Source: Dechloromonas sp. Dech2017 (lineage in GTDB: Bacteria > Pseudomonadota > Gammaproteobacteria > Burkholderiales > Rhodocyclaceae). From it: DNA of 59,526 nt. Shown here piece by piece: positions 52,864 through 59,526 of this stretch. The notes under the pieces were generated by a model. It was not told the DNA's origin. It did no database searches and was given only the letters and a program-made list of their open reading frames with translations. The DNA is taken from the NCBI GenBank assembly GCA_009469585.1, contig SSXW01000025.1:1-59526 (forward strand), given 5' to 3'. Numbering within the stretch: the stretch's first letter is position 1; the number at the start of each line of letters is the position of its first letter. A program made the translations under genes and the position numbers.

Positions 52864-53745
52864 TCACGTTGACTGTAAGAACTTCAGCACTCTCGCGAGG
52901 ACTTCCTTGTCCCATGACCACATGAAGGAATGTCCCATATCAAGGATTTCAAACTGGGCGCTATGGATGTTTGTCGCCAAGTATTGACCGTGGGCCAGTG
53001 GAAGCAAGGCGTCGTATCGTCCATGTATCACCAGGGTCGGCACGTTAATTCGGGTAACAAGTTGCAAACGGTCAGGCGATGCTGCAACTGCCAAGCCATG
53101 ATGGAAACCTACTGCGATGTCAGGCGAGCGCTGAACTGCAACTTGTAAAGCCTGCTCCACTTGAGTCTTCGGATATGGGCGCGGGCCGCCGTAGGTCACT
53201 TTCCAACCGTCACTCATGCTTTGCAGAATCCTGTCCAGCGATTGTGGTGGATTCAGAGAGGTAGCGGAGACATAGTCGAGGTAACTTTGTTCCGGGCCAG
53301 GAAGCGAAAAGCCTACGGTACTTTTTCCTGTTGTGGCGGCCATGTAGGGACGATGGTCAGCTGTCGATGAAATCAGCACAATGCGCTTGGGAATATGCGG
53401 AAAACTAGTCGCCAAAAGTTGGGCGATGTATCCGCCCATCGACAGACCTATGACGGTAGGCTGGTCCAATCCGTAGCTGTGAATGACATCAACCGCGTCA
53501 TCCGTCAGCGCATTGAGGTCATAGGGGGTCGCTTGAAAATCAATCTTTGACGACTTTCCAGTGTCGCGGTGGTCATAACGAACTACGTAAAAACCCGCCG
53601 AGGCCAGTTCTTCGCAGAATCTATCTGGCCAGAAGATACCTTGATTCATCGCCCCCATTATCAACAAGATTGAGGGGTTCTCAGACTTTCCAAATGATTG
53701 GGTCCAGAGGGTTAAGCCTCGGGCTGAAGTAATGAGTTTCTGCAT
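52864..53745 (-). CDS. Alpha/beta hydrolase
   Basis: A 293-residue alpha/beta-fold hydrolase. The triad is visible: nucleophile Ser in VIGLSMGGYIAQL, Asp in IHGRYDALLP, His in ILDMGHSFMW. The oxyanion region is LLIMGAMNQGIFWPD, and VRYDHRDTGKS is conserved. No signal peptide. It resembles esterase/haloperoxidase-like hydrolases; the substrate is unknown. It is flanked on both sides by several hundred gene-free bases and is AT-richer than the genes to its left, fitting horizontal acquisition. Confidence 0.9.
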   Translation of the reverse strand: MQKLITSARGLTLWTQSFGKSENPSILLIMGAMNQGIFWPDRFCEELASAGFYVVRYDHRDTGKSSKIDFQATPYDLNALTDDAVDVIHSYGLDQPTVIGLSMGGYIAQLLATSFPHIPKRIVLISSTADHRPYMAATTGKSTVGFSLPGPEQSYLDYVSATSLNPPQSLDRILQSMSDGWKVTYGGPRPYPKTQVEQALQVAVQRSPDIAVGFHHGLAVAASPDRLQLVTRINVPTLVIHGRYDALLPLAHGQYLATNIHSAQFEILDMGHSFMWSWDKEVLARVLKFLQST

Positions 53746-54167
53746 GAATTAGCCACCATTTTGCAGTTGTCCTGCAATTGACCCCCCCTCAAATGGTCAG
53801 CCACTAACGGGAATGTTCAGGACCACAACTACTTGGTTCATTATTGCAGCAATTTGTCTGCACATATGAGAGTGGCTTTCCCGAGTGTCCCCATCCGCTG
53901 CATTTCTGCCGATGGGGCGCAAACCTCAAACGGCTGTTATGGGCACCGAAGCGCCTGTCATCTCATCTGATTCATCGCCTGAAAGCGGTCAGTGGCATTT
54001 CGATTCCCGGAAGCCGCCGTTCACCACAGGCAGAAGCGTGCCCAAAGCGGAAGTAGCCGGGTCGGGAATGCGGACCCTCAAAAAAAGCCCAAGCTCACCC
54101 CATGCAGCCCTGTAGCGAAGCGGCGGCGTGGGGTCGCGGCGCCTTGTTGACTGCTCCTTTTACAACT
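53746..54167. other. Gene-free gap between the hydrolase and the GH19-like gene
   Basis: Only short unsupported frames. It includes CCTGAAAGCGGTCA (53978) and GCCCAAAGCGGAAGTAGCC (54030s), tokens shared with the other gaps of the region. Near the GH19-like gene, ACCCCA (54097-54102) / TGGGGT (54129-54134) forms a hairpin followed on the minus strand, ten bases on, by a T-run (54080s), possibly the terminator of that gene. Confidence 0.45.
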
Positions 54168-54929
54168 CTATTGTTTTTCAAGACACTCAAAAAATTTTTG
54201 AGCATATGCCGCTGTTATTCTGGCGTTGTCCATTGAGCCACCATTAACAATCCTGCGTGCGTTCAACCAATCGGTTTTTGTCTCATTGAAGTACCTGTCA
54301 AGAGTGTGTGTGCCATGAGTAAAAACACCCTTATCCATACCTACGACGATTATTTTTATGGCCGTATTAAGATTAAGTGCAAGGTCTGGATTGTCGTAGA
54401 GTTGATCTCCCATGCCTAATGCTTTTCCTATGCGCCGATAATTCTCGGGTTTTGTAATTTGAACTAAGCCGCGACCATAGTATGACTTCCCGTTCTCTTT
54501 CAGCGGAAGGGCATAATTTGTTTTGTATTTTTCGGGTTTCTTTTCTATTAACCTATCTATTGCATCGATAGCACATTTATCGCTGCCGCATTTTCCCTCT
54601 CTTATTGGGGTCATCGTGAACCATGATTCCCGATACGCCGTTCCGAGGATGTAAGCTATTTTTCTGTTATCTATTTTGTTCCAATGCGATTCTGATAAGT
54701 CGAAAATACCCTCAATGGTTTTTTTCCCTGGATTATTGATAACTGGATCAGCTTTTAGCCAGTGTTTTTCTGTTCCAGTTTTGGTTTTGTGATAAAAAAT
54801 ATCTTTTTTTGCAATTACCGATTCACAAGATTTGAAAAAATACTCTCTGTCAATGCGCCCTTGCGCTAGAACGTGACCAGAGCCAATGGTAACAATTATG
54901 ATGAACACAAGATTTGTAATTGATTTCAT
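54168..54929 (-). CDS. Secreted GH19/lysozyme-like hydrolase
   Basis: A 253-residue protein with signal peptide MKSITNLVFIIIVTIGSGHV. The fold is recognisable from AYILGTAYRESWFTMTPIRE, which has the candidate catalytic Glu (YRES), and from SYYGRGLVQITKPENYRRIG, the substrate-cleft motif of GH19 chitinases and phage-type endolysins. TDWLNARRIVNGG follows near the C-terminus. It probably cleaves peptidoglycan or chitin outside the cytoplasm; there is no binding domain. It is strongly AT-rich with Lys/Ile/Asn-rich composition, unlike the core genes. It lies 91 bp downstream of a lipoprotein gene on the same strand, across a leader with competing hairpins. Confidence 0.8.
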   Translation of the reverse strand: MKSITNLVFIIIVTIGSGHVLAQGRIDREYFFKSCESVIAKKDIFYHKTKTGTEKHWLKADPVINNPGKKTIEGIFDLSESHWNKIDNRKIAYILGTAYRESWFTMTPIREGKCGSDKCAIDAIDRLIEKKPEKYKTNYALPLKENGKSYYGRGLVQITKPENYRRIGKALGMGDQLYDNPDLALNLNTAIKIIVVGMDKGVFTHGTHTLDRYFNETKTDWLNARRIVNGGSMDNARITAAYAQKFFECLEKQ

Positions 54930-54932
54930 TTG

Positions 54933-55003
54933 CGCCTCTCCTTTACTGGATAACGATGAGAGGCGACTGGGAGCCGGCGAAGCCAGCTAGAGCGGGGCCT
55001 CTC
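54933..55003 (-). promoter_or_regulatory. Putative Shine-Dalgarno switch before the GH19-like gene
   Basis: On the minus-strand transcript, GAGAGGC (55003-54997), CGCCTCTC (54965-54958) and GAGAGGCG (54940-54933) occur in order. The middle segment can pair with the first (7 bp, enclosing AGCTGGC-TTC-GCCGGCT) or with the third (8 bp). The third contains the GGAGAGG Shine-Dalgarno, with the start ATG three bases further on. The two hairpins exclude each other. Confidence 0.45.
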
Positions 55004-55019
55004 GATGAAAGATTAGGTG

Positions 55020-55763
55020 TCACTTTTGCGGGAGAGCCGATGGAGCTAGATTCTGGGTATTCTGCTGTATGACGGGAGTGTTTTTCTCGATCTCTTCCGT
55101 CTTCTTCTGAATAGACGCATTCAGCAAGATCTTCATACCGTTGGTCGTGCAATGGAAAATGTAGTCACCTAACGCTCTCTCCGCTTGATCAAGCGTTTCG
55201 AGTCGGTCAGGCCAAGAACCTGATGTGGCATTGACCTTTTTATAGATGATGACCTCTTCCTCCTTCTGCTTCTCCTTGACCAGTCGCTCGATATTCGAAA
55301 GTTCAGGTGACACTATGAATGCTTCGTTGTACGAGTCAAAGGACGCTTCGCTAAAGCTAAATAGTGCGCCCGTCGCTGCGACCGAGGCAGAACTCGCCTT
55401 CGCCAAGCCCAATAAGGCACTCGCCAGTCCAGCAGTCAGGTTAGTTTCACTTTTCGCGAAATCTCGATGGGCTTTAGTAAGGGTGAGCTTGTCGAAGTAG
55501 TCTTTGCATAGAAGCTGAGAGTACGTAACACCTGCTCCTACGTATTTCTTGATCGTGATCAAGTTCTCACCGTCGCGGGCCGCCTTGTAGGTGTCTACGA
55601 ACGCTTGTGCCTTCTCCGCGAGATACGTTGTATCGGAGCCGTTCTTGTCCTTCATGCTTCCGTGAATCAAAGGATTGCGGACGCTAAACGGTGTTTGATA
55701 AGTAGGAAAAGCAGAACACCCGGCCAATATCATGACTAGGGAGGCCATCACAGGCATGCGCAT
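55020..55763 (-). CDS. Unrecognised lipoprotein
   Basis: A 247-residue protein with lipoprotein signal MRMPVMASLVMILAGC (lipobox LAGC, Cys16). No known domain. A mostly helical body with an Ala/Ser-rich hydrophobic segment (GLASALLGLAKASSASVAAT) is followed by a charged helix (IERLVKEKQKEEEVIIYKKV). The C-terminus is Gln/Asn-rich (KNTPVIQQNTQNLAPSALPQ). Two Cys outside the lipobox. GGAAGGGA precedes the ATG. Possibly co-transcribed with the secreted GH19-like enzyme; whether it is a partner or an immunity factor is speculation. Confidence 0.65.
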   Translation of the reverse strand: MRMPVMASLVMILAGCSAFPTYQTPFSVRNPLIHGSMKDKNGSDTTYLAEKAQAFVDTYKAARDGENLITIKKYVGAGVTYSQLLCKDYFDKLTLTKAHRDFAKSETNLTAGLASALLGLAKASSASVAATGALFSFSEASFDSYNEAFIVSPELSNIERLVKEKQKEEEVIIYKKVNATSGSWPDRLETLDQAERALGDYIFHCTTNGMKILLNASIQKKTEEIEKNTPVIQQNTQNLAPSALPQK

Positions 55764-56620
55764 ACGATCCCTTCCAATGTTTTCATAGGACGACGAGCGT
55801 AGCTGAGGGTCCTTGACGTCGCATCCATCGAGTTGATGACATCTAACAGTTATTGATCTGTCCTGCTAGGTCCGAATGACAATGAATATTCACGAGCAGA
55901 CTATGCACATGTAATTGAATGATAGACAAAATTTGCGCCTTTACGAGCTCCGTATAACAACGCAAATAATAGGGAAGCCAGCAGGCAACCGAACGTCTGC
56001 TATGGGCCGAACTGCGCGATGACCGCTCCTGGCTGGGTTAAGGCAGTGAGGTCATCAATTGGTCGCCGAATACCGGCCATTCAACTCGATCACCGGGCAC
56101 ACCACCAGCAGAAATTGAAACGTAACCCTGACCGGCAGGTTGTGGCCGGTAGCACTAGCCTGGCTTCTCGCCGCAAAGCGGTCATAGCCCAGAACGATGT
56201 TTTTTCGACTGACTGCTTACAGGCGTCACATCGAACTCACACAACCGGCCAGGAGCTGGCCTTCGCGTTTCCCACTGAGCGGTCACCCAAGGGGCCGGTT
56301 CACTTTGAAAGCTGCCGGACCCCCTATGGGTGCTTGTCGGCCAAAGCGGACCGTGGGTGTTTGGCCAGCCTCGGGCGGCAAAGCGCCGGTTACCGGCCGT
56401 TCAGATAGAACTCGCCTAGAACGTCAGCTTCTCGTTCCGGCGAACTAACACACCCGACCCAAAACGGCCAAAGCGATTTCCTGAAAGCTACCAGTCGGCG
56501 AAACCGATGTACTACGAAGTCGGCCACGCAAAACCCCCGTAAGCTCCATGGTTACTGGGATTGCCGTAGATTTCATAGCATCGGAATCTTCGAGAATTAA
56601 AATGTTCGGTCGACAGTAAT
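55764..56620. other. Long gene-free gap (~860 bp) with degenerate repeats
   Basis: The right part (about 55985-56510) is GC-rich and full of short recurring tokens: CCGAACGTCTGCTATGGGCC (55989), GAAAGCTGCCGG (56307), GGCCAAAGCGGACCGTGGG (56340s) and CCTGAAAGCTACCAG (56480). Short frames here have no Shine-Dalgarno and odd composition. I see no gene. Confidence 0.5.
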
Positions 56621-57835
56621 CTAAATTGCATTGCCATTTTGATCTCTAAAATGACGGAATCTCCAACTATTTCTATTGCATGAGTACATGAGTGCAGTAT
56701 CGATACCAAACACTAGCAGTCTGAGTTCTATTTGAGGGACCAAAAAATCCTCAAAAAAATCCATCCAACACTGACCATCAGTGTTATTTTGAATATAGTA
56801 AAGGTGATCGATCCGTCCTATAACTGATATTTCATCCCCGCCCGATAAATACGGTTTTACCATGGTCGATAGTGCGTCTGAAGTTACTAGCACAGTTCCA
56901 AGTTCATGGCCTCCCAGCCTGCCTTTCGGCGTTGACAGAATATCCTCGTTGCGCGAACTAGAAGGCAACGAACATCCCGCAATGCATGCGCCACTATTAA
57001 TGGTTCGATATATTTCTTTAAGGGCGAGATATAGAAATATTCTTCCGGAATAAATGGCATACCGATAGCCCCCACCAGTGTCTTTCAAACCAGCAGCAAG
57101 TCGAGCCAACCTTATTGCGCAAAGTTTAGCCATGTTTCTAGCACGTCCGGGGGAAGCGCTACAGGTTTCAATGTCCATACCTCGCAGTTTTAGTCCCTGA
57201 TAATCAAACCAATCTGGCTCTTCCGGAATGTGTGAAGCTAAAACGAGCTTCTCTGAAAATTGCTTCACTTTGTGAATGCAAACGTGTAGATCACTTGGCC
57301 ACGCTATCTGAGGTTCCGCAATAACGGAAGACTTTTGCGCGTCAGCGTCGCCAAGCCATTTCTCAAACATATGACGTATTGGCCAGCCATCTGAAGCAAA
57401 GTGAATCCAATCGGTAGTTTTCTCTTCTCTGATGGACCGAATCGTTTTGACAAGGCGAACAATTGCTTGGTCTAGGCTTTCTCTTGTAGAGACACCCGGC
57501 CGATCCCGCAGAGTTTTAGGAATTTTTTCTATTTCGTCTTCCGCAAGATCATGGAGCATAGGAACCACGACGCAGTTTGGCGGGTTCTCAAACTCTAGAG
57601 CCAAAGTCATTTCCCTGATTGTCCATTCTTTTGAAAGAAATCTCGAGCTAATAACGAGAACAATGACTTGTGAATTTTGAAGCCCGTCCACTATCTTTTC
57701 GTTAAGTGGATTATGAGCAAACATTGAATCTTCATCGAACCAGGTGGTCAATCCATGTGTTTGCAGTGCCAAAGCAAGCGGTCGCCCTATCGAATTTTTA
57801 TCTTCGCTAGCATGAGATATGAAGACATCCCACAT
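56621..57835 (-). CDS. TIR-domain protein with unassigned C-terminal domain
   Basis: A 404-residue soluble protein. Residues 1-125 are a TIR domain: strand A DVFISHASEDK, WFDEDS in the BB-loop region, and VIVLVISSRFLSKEWTIREM carrying the candidate NADase Glu75 in the W-x3-E motif. Residues about 150-404 match no domain I know; they contain LHVCIHKVKQFSEKLVLASH and a Gly-rich GGGYRYAIYSG segment. Bacterial TIR domains of this type often cleave NAD or make cyclic ADP-ribose signals in anti-phage defence; here that is inference. A strong AAGGAGGG Shine-Dalgarno precedes the ATG. It diverges from a second, membrane-bound TIR gene 447 bp away. Confidence 0.85.
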   Translation of the reverse strand: MWDVFISHASEDKNSIGRPLALALQTHGLTTWFDEDSMFAHNPLNEKIVDGLQNSQVIVLVISSRFLSKEWTIREMTLALEFENPPNCVVVPMLHDLAEDEIEKIPKTLRDRPGVSTRESLDQAIVRLVKTIRSIREEKTTDWIHFASDGWPIRHMFEKWLGDADAQKSSVIAEPQIAWPSDLHVCIHKVKQFSEKLVLASHIPEEPDWFDYQGLKLRGMDIETCSASPGRARNMAKLCAIRLARLAAGLKDTGGGYRYAIYSGRIFLYLALKEIYRTINSGACIAGCSLPSSSRNEDILSTPKGRLGGHELGTVLVTSDALSTMVKPYLSGGDEISVIGRIDHLYYIQNNTDGQCWMDFFEDFLVPQIELRLLVFGIDTALMYSCNRNSWRFRHFRDQNGNAI

Positions 57836-58282
57836 AACAGGCTCCCTCCTTGATTTATCAGTTCATTGTTGAACGTTGAACATCACCGGTGTTGCGCGGC
57901 ATTATCGCGCAGCACCCAGTGGACAGAATGATCAGGTGTCACCGAAAGCGCATATGTCTTCAATTTTTTGTCCGGGGTGCCATGAACCAGAAGTTCCAGA
58001 ACATGTGCTTCTATTACGTTACGGAACCTTTTCCAAGCTGTAAAATCTTCAATCAAATGGTCAACGTTCCCCCGTTTTCAGTAGCAATCGGCTAGGAGCA
58101 GCCTGCGATCAAATTGCCTGAAAGCTGCCTGAATGCCATTGGCACATAGAGGCATTTTCCTGGGTAATGGCATCCGCAAATATTATTCAGACAATGACTT
58201 GCACCTATGAACACTGCCAGGTTTTACGTCACGAATCCGAGAAATCCCACAATATTGCTGCCCACTTCACGTAAAGCGCCCG
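57836..58282. other. Divergent intergenic region between two TIR genes
   Basis: It must hold both promoters; no convincing consensus pair stands out. It contains CCTGAAAGCTGCCTGAA (58117), a token shared with other gaps of the region. The small frame at 57889-58095 has no ribosome-binding site and is not called. Confidence 0.5.
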
Positions 58283-59338
58283 ATGACTCTTCCCCTGCGC
58301 GGGATTCACACCATGAGAGAGACACCCGACCACCGGTCCGTTTTCATTAGCTTCAAGACAGAGGAGTACGCTGCAGCTGATTGCCTTCAACGAGTACTTA
58401 GCGCCAAAGGGTACAATGTTTGGTGGCATGAGAAGCTGCAGTGCGGACACATCTGGCACGCAGACATTGACGACGCGCTGCAGGCTGCCGGGTGCGTGGT
58501 CGTGCTTTGGTCGCCAAAATCGATGGCCTCAGAGTGGGTCAAACACGAGGCATCTCAAGCCATAGCGCGTCGGGTTTACGCTCCGGCCCGATTGAGTGCA
58601 ATTAAGATTGACCCACCCTTCGACAGGATTCAGGCTACCGATCTGATTGACTGGGATGGTGAAGATTCACATGCAGGTTTCAGGAATCTCCTTCGACGCA
58701 TAGACGAGTTACTACCTGCTAAACCAACGCTTGCTGCTCGCGCGATCGAACTACTGAAGCGGAATACGTTCGCAATCGGTCTCCTCGTGTTCGCCATTGC
58801 TGCGGTCGTCTTGTTGCTGCGTATAGGCGCTTCAGTGGAAGTCCAGATCAACGCTCAAAACAGCGCTTTGGACCAGCTTCGAAGGGCAGAACGCTCTTTG
58901 ACTTCCATCATCGCCAACACCGAAAAGATGATTGAGCCGGAACTGCGTTTTACCTACAGTCTTACCATTGGAGCGCAAAAAAGTGGCCATTTAACCCTAG
59001 AGAACTCAGGCGGTGGCATGGCTAAAATTGTGGCTGTGCGAGCAAGTATTGATGGAAGGCCTATATCGACGGAAGCTGGAAGTCTGTCAGCAGTTGGCGG
59101 ACCGTATGGAATGGTGGGGTACACGCTGAAGGTTGGCGAGACAATCGGCCCAGGAAGGGGAGCGAAGATATTCGACATTCCCGCGCGAAGTCTGATTGGC
59201 TCGCAGATTTGCCGGGCCGACAAAGAGCGCAAGCGCTTCCTCGAGCATTTTCAACTAGAGGTCGACTACACCTCGCTCCTTGGGACTCTCAAGACCCAAA
59301 TGCTTGACTACAAGTCACCAAAATCTGAGGATTGCTGA
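58283..59338 (+). CDS. Membrane-anchored TIR-domain protein
   Basis: A 351-residue protein. The TIR domain spans residues 18-140: SVFISFKTEEYAAADCLQRV, VWWHEKLQ, then VVVLWSPKSMASEWVKHEAS with the W-x3-E Glu89. One hydrophobic helix follows at 161-180 (NTFAIGLLVFAIAAVVLLLR), then a ~170-residue C-terminal domain. That domain begins with a short helical segment (SALDQLRRAERSLTSIIANT) and continues as a probable beta-rich fold (FTYSLTIGAQKSGHLTLENS). With Lys/Arg before the helix, the TIR should be cytoplasmic. The start could instead be the ATG at 58313, which removes ten residues; neither has a strong Shine-Dalgarno. It may act with the divergent TIR protein. Confidence 0.82.
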   Translation: MTLPLRGIHTMRETPDHRSVFISFKTEEYAAADCLQRVLSAKGYNVWWHEKLQCGHIWHADIDDALQAAGCVVVLWSPKSMASEWVKHEASQAIARRVYAPARLSAIKIDPPFDRIQATDLIDWDGEDSHAGFRNLLRRIDELLPAKPTLAARAIELLKRNTFAIGLLVFAIAAVVLLLRIGASVEVQINAQNSALDQLRRAERSLTSIIANTEKMIEPELRFTYSLTIGAQKSGHLTLENSGGGMAKIVAVRASIDGRPISTEAGSLSAVGGPYGMVGYTLKVGETIGPGRGAKIFDIPARSLIGSQICRADKERKRFLEHFQLEVDYTSLLGTLKTQMLDYKSPKSEDC

Positions 59339-59401
59339 CGGTGAGGCACAACTCAAACTTCGAACGTCCGCTTTTGGTGTCGCCAACCTCTCTCAGGACG
59401 G

Positions 59402-59526
59402 TAATCCCCCCATTTTTAGCAGCGGTCAGAAGTAGAGGTGGTTAAAAGTGCTGACTTCTGTTTCGGGGTAATGCCGCCGAGTGCCATGTTGGGGCGCTCG
59501 TGATTGTAGGTCCACATCCAGTCGGT
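59402..59526 (-). mobile_element. End of an IS3-family insertion sequence, cut by the window edge
   Basis: The right edge contains the 3' end of an IS3-type transposase gene and a short tail with a CCCCCC-ATTTTTA segment, as seen at the ends of some IS3-group elements. The exact IS border is not determined; the value given is approximate. Confidence 0.6.
59416..59526 (-). CDS. IS3-family transposase OrfB, C-terminal 36 codons
   Basis: The frame runs in from beyond the right edge and reads TDWMWTYNHERPNMALGGIT followed by PKQKSALLTTSTSDRC and TAA. The YNHERPNMALGG-TP block is the conserved C-terminus of the DDE transposase of IS3-family elements (rve domain). Whether the element is intact lies outside the window. 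It marks the accessory nature of the region. Confidence 0.88.
   Translation of the reverse strand, partial: TDWMWTYNHERPNMALGGITPKQKSALLTTSTSDRC

Noticed and set aside
53885..54115. 76-codon plus-strand frame before the GH19-like gene
   Set aside because: No Shine-Dalgarno, no recognisable features, overlaps other short frames and shared repeat tokens.
54080..55022. attC-like sites (integron cassette array), suggested by all-minus small genes with hairpins between them
   Set aside because: No proper GTTRRRY/RYYYAAC core pairs flank the hairpins, spacing of the arms is wrong, no integrase is visible, and one TIR gene is on the opposite strand.
56019..56448. Short plus-strand frames of 83-129 codons in the 56-kb gap
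   Set aside because: No ribosome-binding site, repeat-rich DNA and atypical composition; likely non-coding.
56621..59338. Classical Thoeris system
   Set aside because: Thoeris needs a ThsA effector (SIR2/SLOG or membrane type). Neither TIR protein's extra domain resembles it, and no such gene is adjacent.

Overview
The window reads as a high-GC betaproteobacterial chromosome, most likely Rhodocyclales (Dechloromonas/Azonexus-like). This is inferred from gene content and order (pilMNOPQ-aroK-aroB-gltBD, hslVU, lpxL-dapF-DUF484-xerC, metK/ahcY/metF with a SAH riboswitch) and from protein character; no database search was possible.

Layout. 0-12.3 kb: 5' end of etfB and an acyl-CoA synthetase on the minus strand, then a plus-strand signalling block (hybrid kinase, OmpR-type regulator, a 1220-residue Cache/PAS hybrid kinase with Hpt), then minus-strand EF-G-like GTPase and glmU. 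12.4-20.4 kb: gltD, gltB, aroB, aroK. 20.4-25.5 kb: type IV pilus assembly operon pilMNOPQ, divergent from a PBP1A gene. 28-30 kb: cyaY, lptM-like lipoprotein, lysA, hslR. 30-34.3 kb: AEC-type transporter, hslU, hslV and a tandem STAS-like protein. 34.3-38.3 kb: a five-gene minus-strand operon for a zinc-type ABC importer with its own outer-membrane porin and a small Cys/His periplasmic protein. 38.6-45 kb: rRNA methyltransferase, a 50-residue basic protein, xerC, DUF484, dapF, GNAT, two lipid A acyltransferases. 45.1-52.4 kb: plus-strand methyl cycle (metK, HD-GYP, SAH riboswitch-ahcY, GNAT, nitrilase, tlyA, metF).

From about 52.4 kb to the right edge the character changes: AT-richer genes, long gene-free gaps, no housekeeping function. 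It carries an alpha/beta hydrolase, a secreted GH19/lysozyme-like enzyme, an unknown lipoprotein, two divergent TIR-domain proteins and the end of an IS3-family transposase. I read it as a genomic island; the two TIR proteins are the best candidate for an undescribed (defence-like) system.

Structure not explained by genes: (i) a 235-bp MITE-like element with perfect 17-bp inverted ends and TTTAA target duplications, inserted exactly at the end of the rRNA methyltransferase gene and 9 bp before the metal-uptake operon; (ii) a second ~170-bp imperfect-palindrome element; (iii) six copies of a ~40-bp intergenic repeat built around GCGGTCGAC, each lying just 3' of a gene; (iv) a possible Shine-Dalgarno switch before the GH19-like gene; (v) a SAH riboswitch with a visible candidate expression platform. 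No tRNA, rRNA or CRISPR array was seen.
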